Source: Nitrospira sp. (GTDB lineage Bacteria > Nitrospirota > Nitrospiria > Nitrospirales > Nitrospiraceae). From it: DNA of 7,337 nt. A program made the position numbers and the translations under genes. The stretch lies in the NCBI GenBank assembly GCA_012032965.1, contig JAAUPT010000079.1, positions 1 to 7,337 of the forward strand, given 5' to 3'. Each line of letters starts with the position of its first letter. The stretch's first letter is position 1. Below the pieces are notes generated by a model. That model was not told where the DNA came from and ran no database searches. It worked only from the letters and a program-made list of their open reading frames with translations. This document shows positions 7,247-7,337 of this stretch, piece by piece.

Positions 7247-7336
7247 TCAACCGTCGATAGACCGATACCACGATCGTTGAGAGTCGCGAAGATTGGAAGC
7301 TGCGCTCTTTTCGTTGTTGGAGACTACCGTGACGAG
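7247..7336 (-). other. open frame at window edge, possible N-terminal part of the DHp gene, ends in TGA
   Basis: In the same frame as the DHp-domain ORF, the edge sequence is open for 29 codons and then meets a TGA. It begins LVTVVSNNEKSAASNLRDSQ, which resembles receiver beta-1 and alpha-1 (as in VVDDNE...LRDSL) with Asn in place of the acidic residues. It could be the start of a degenerate receiver fused to the DHp domain and interrupted by a nonsense codon, or the end of an unrelated gene. The window ends too soon to decide. Confidence 0.3.
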
Positions 7337-7337
7337 G

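Overview
The window looks like a chromosomal signal-transduction locus from a moderately GC-rich (roughly 53-55% by eye) Gram-negative-type bacterium. The FIST plus multi-domain hybrid kinase layout and the general protein style suggest Nitrospira or a relative (Nitrospirota). That assignment is recognition only and was not tested by any search. No rRNA, tRNA, CRISPR array, insertion sequence or phage gene is visible.

Left and centre (163-6121, plus strand): three tightly packed genes form one apparent operon. The first encodes a soluble FIST-domain sensor. The second starts 6 nt later and encodes a large cytoplasmic hybrid kinase with the order PAS-GAF-PAS-HisKA-HATPase-REC-Hpt. The third encodes a REC-HisKA-HATPase protein with a degenerate C-terminal receiver. 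Together they look like a phosphorelay: FIST and PAS/GAF input, kinase 1 (His537), its receiver (Asp837), its Hpt domain (His1018), then plausibly the receiver (Asp57) of kinase 2. No DNA-binding or enzymatic output domain is encoded here, so the output is unknown. The Hpt domain of kinase 1 is cut by a one-base frameshift at about 4431. Its missing 40 residues lie in the next frame and end in a stop that overlaps the start codon of kinase 2.

Right (6204-6777, minus strand): a convergent gene for a four-helix YqhA/UPF0114-family membrane protein. It carries two nearby single-base losses, so its reading frame passes through all three frames. It has a good sigma-70-like promoter and a strong ribosome binding site.

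Right edge (6890-7337, minus strand): a short reading frame with an HDLNN-type histidine-kinase dimerisation (DHp) domain and no ATPase domain. An in-frame TGA lies upstream, and beyond it the same frame is open to the window edge and resembles the start of a degenerate receiver. The gene is probably incomplete or broken.

The main points of interest are the three single-base frameshifts, which could be assembly errors or real decay, the non-canonical receivers, and the DHp-only protein. I do not see a clearly new system; FIST genes next to hybrid kinases are a known arrangement.
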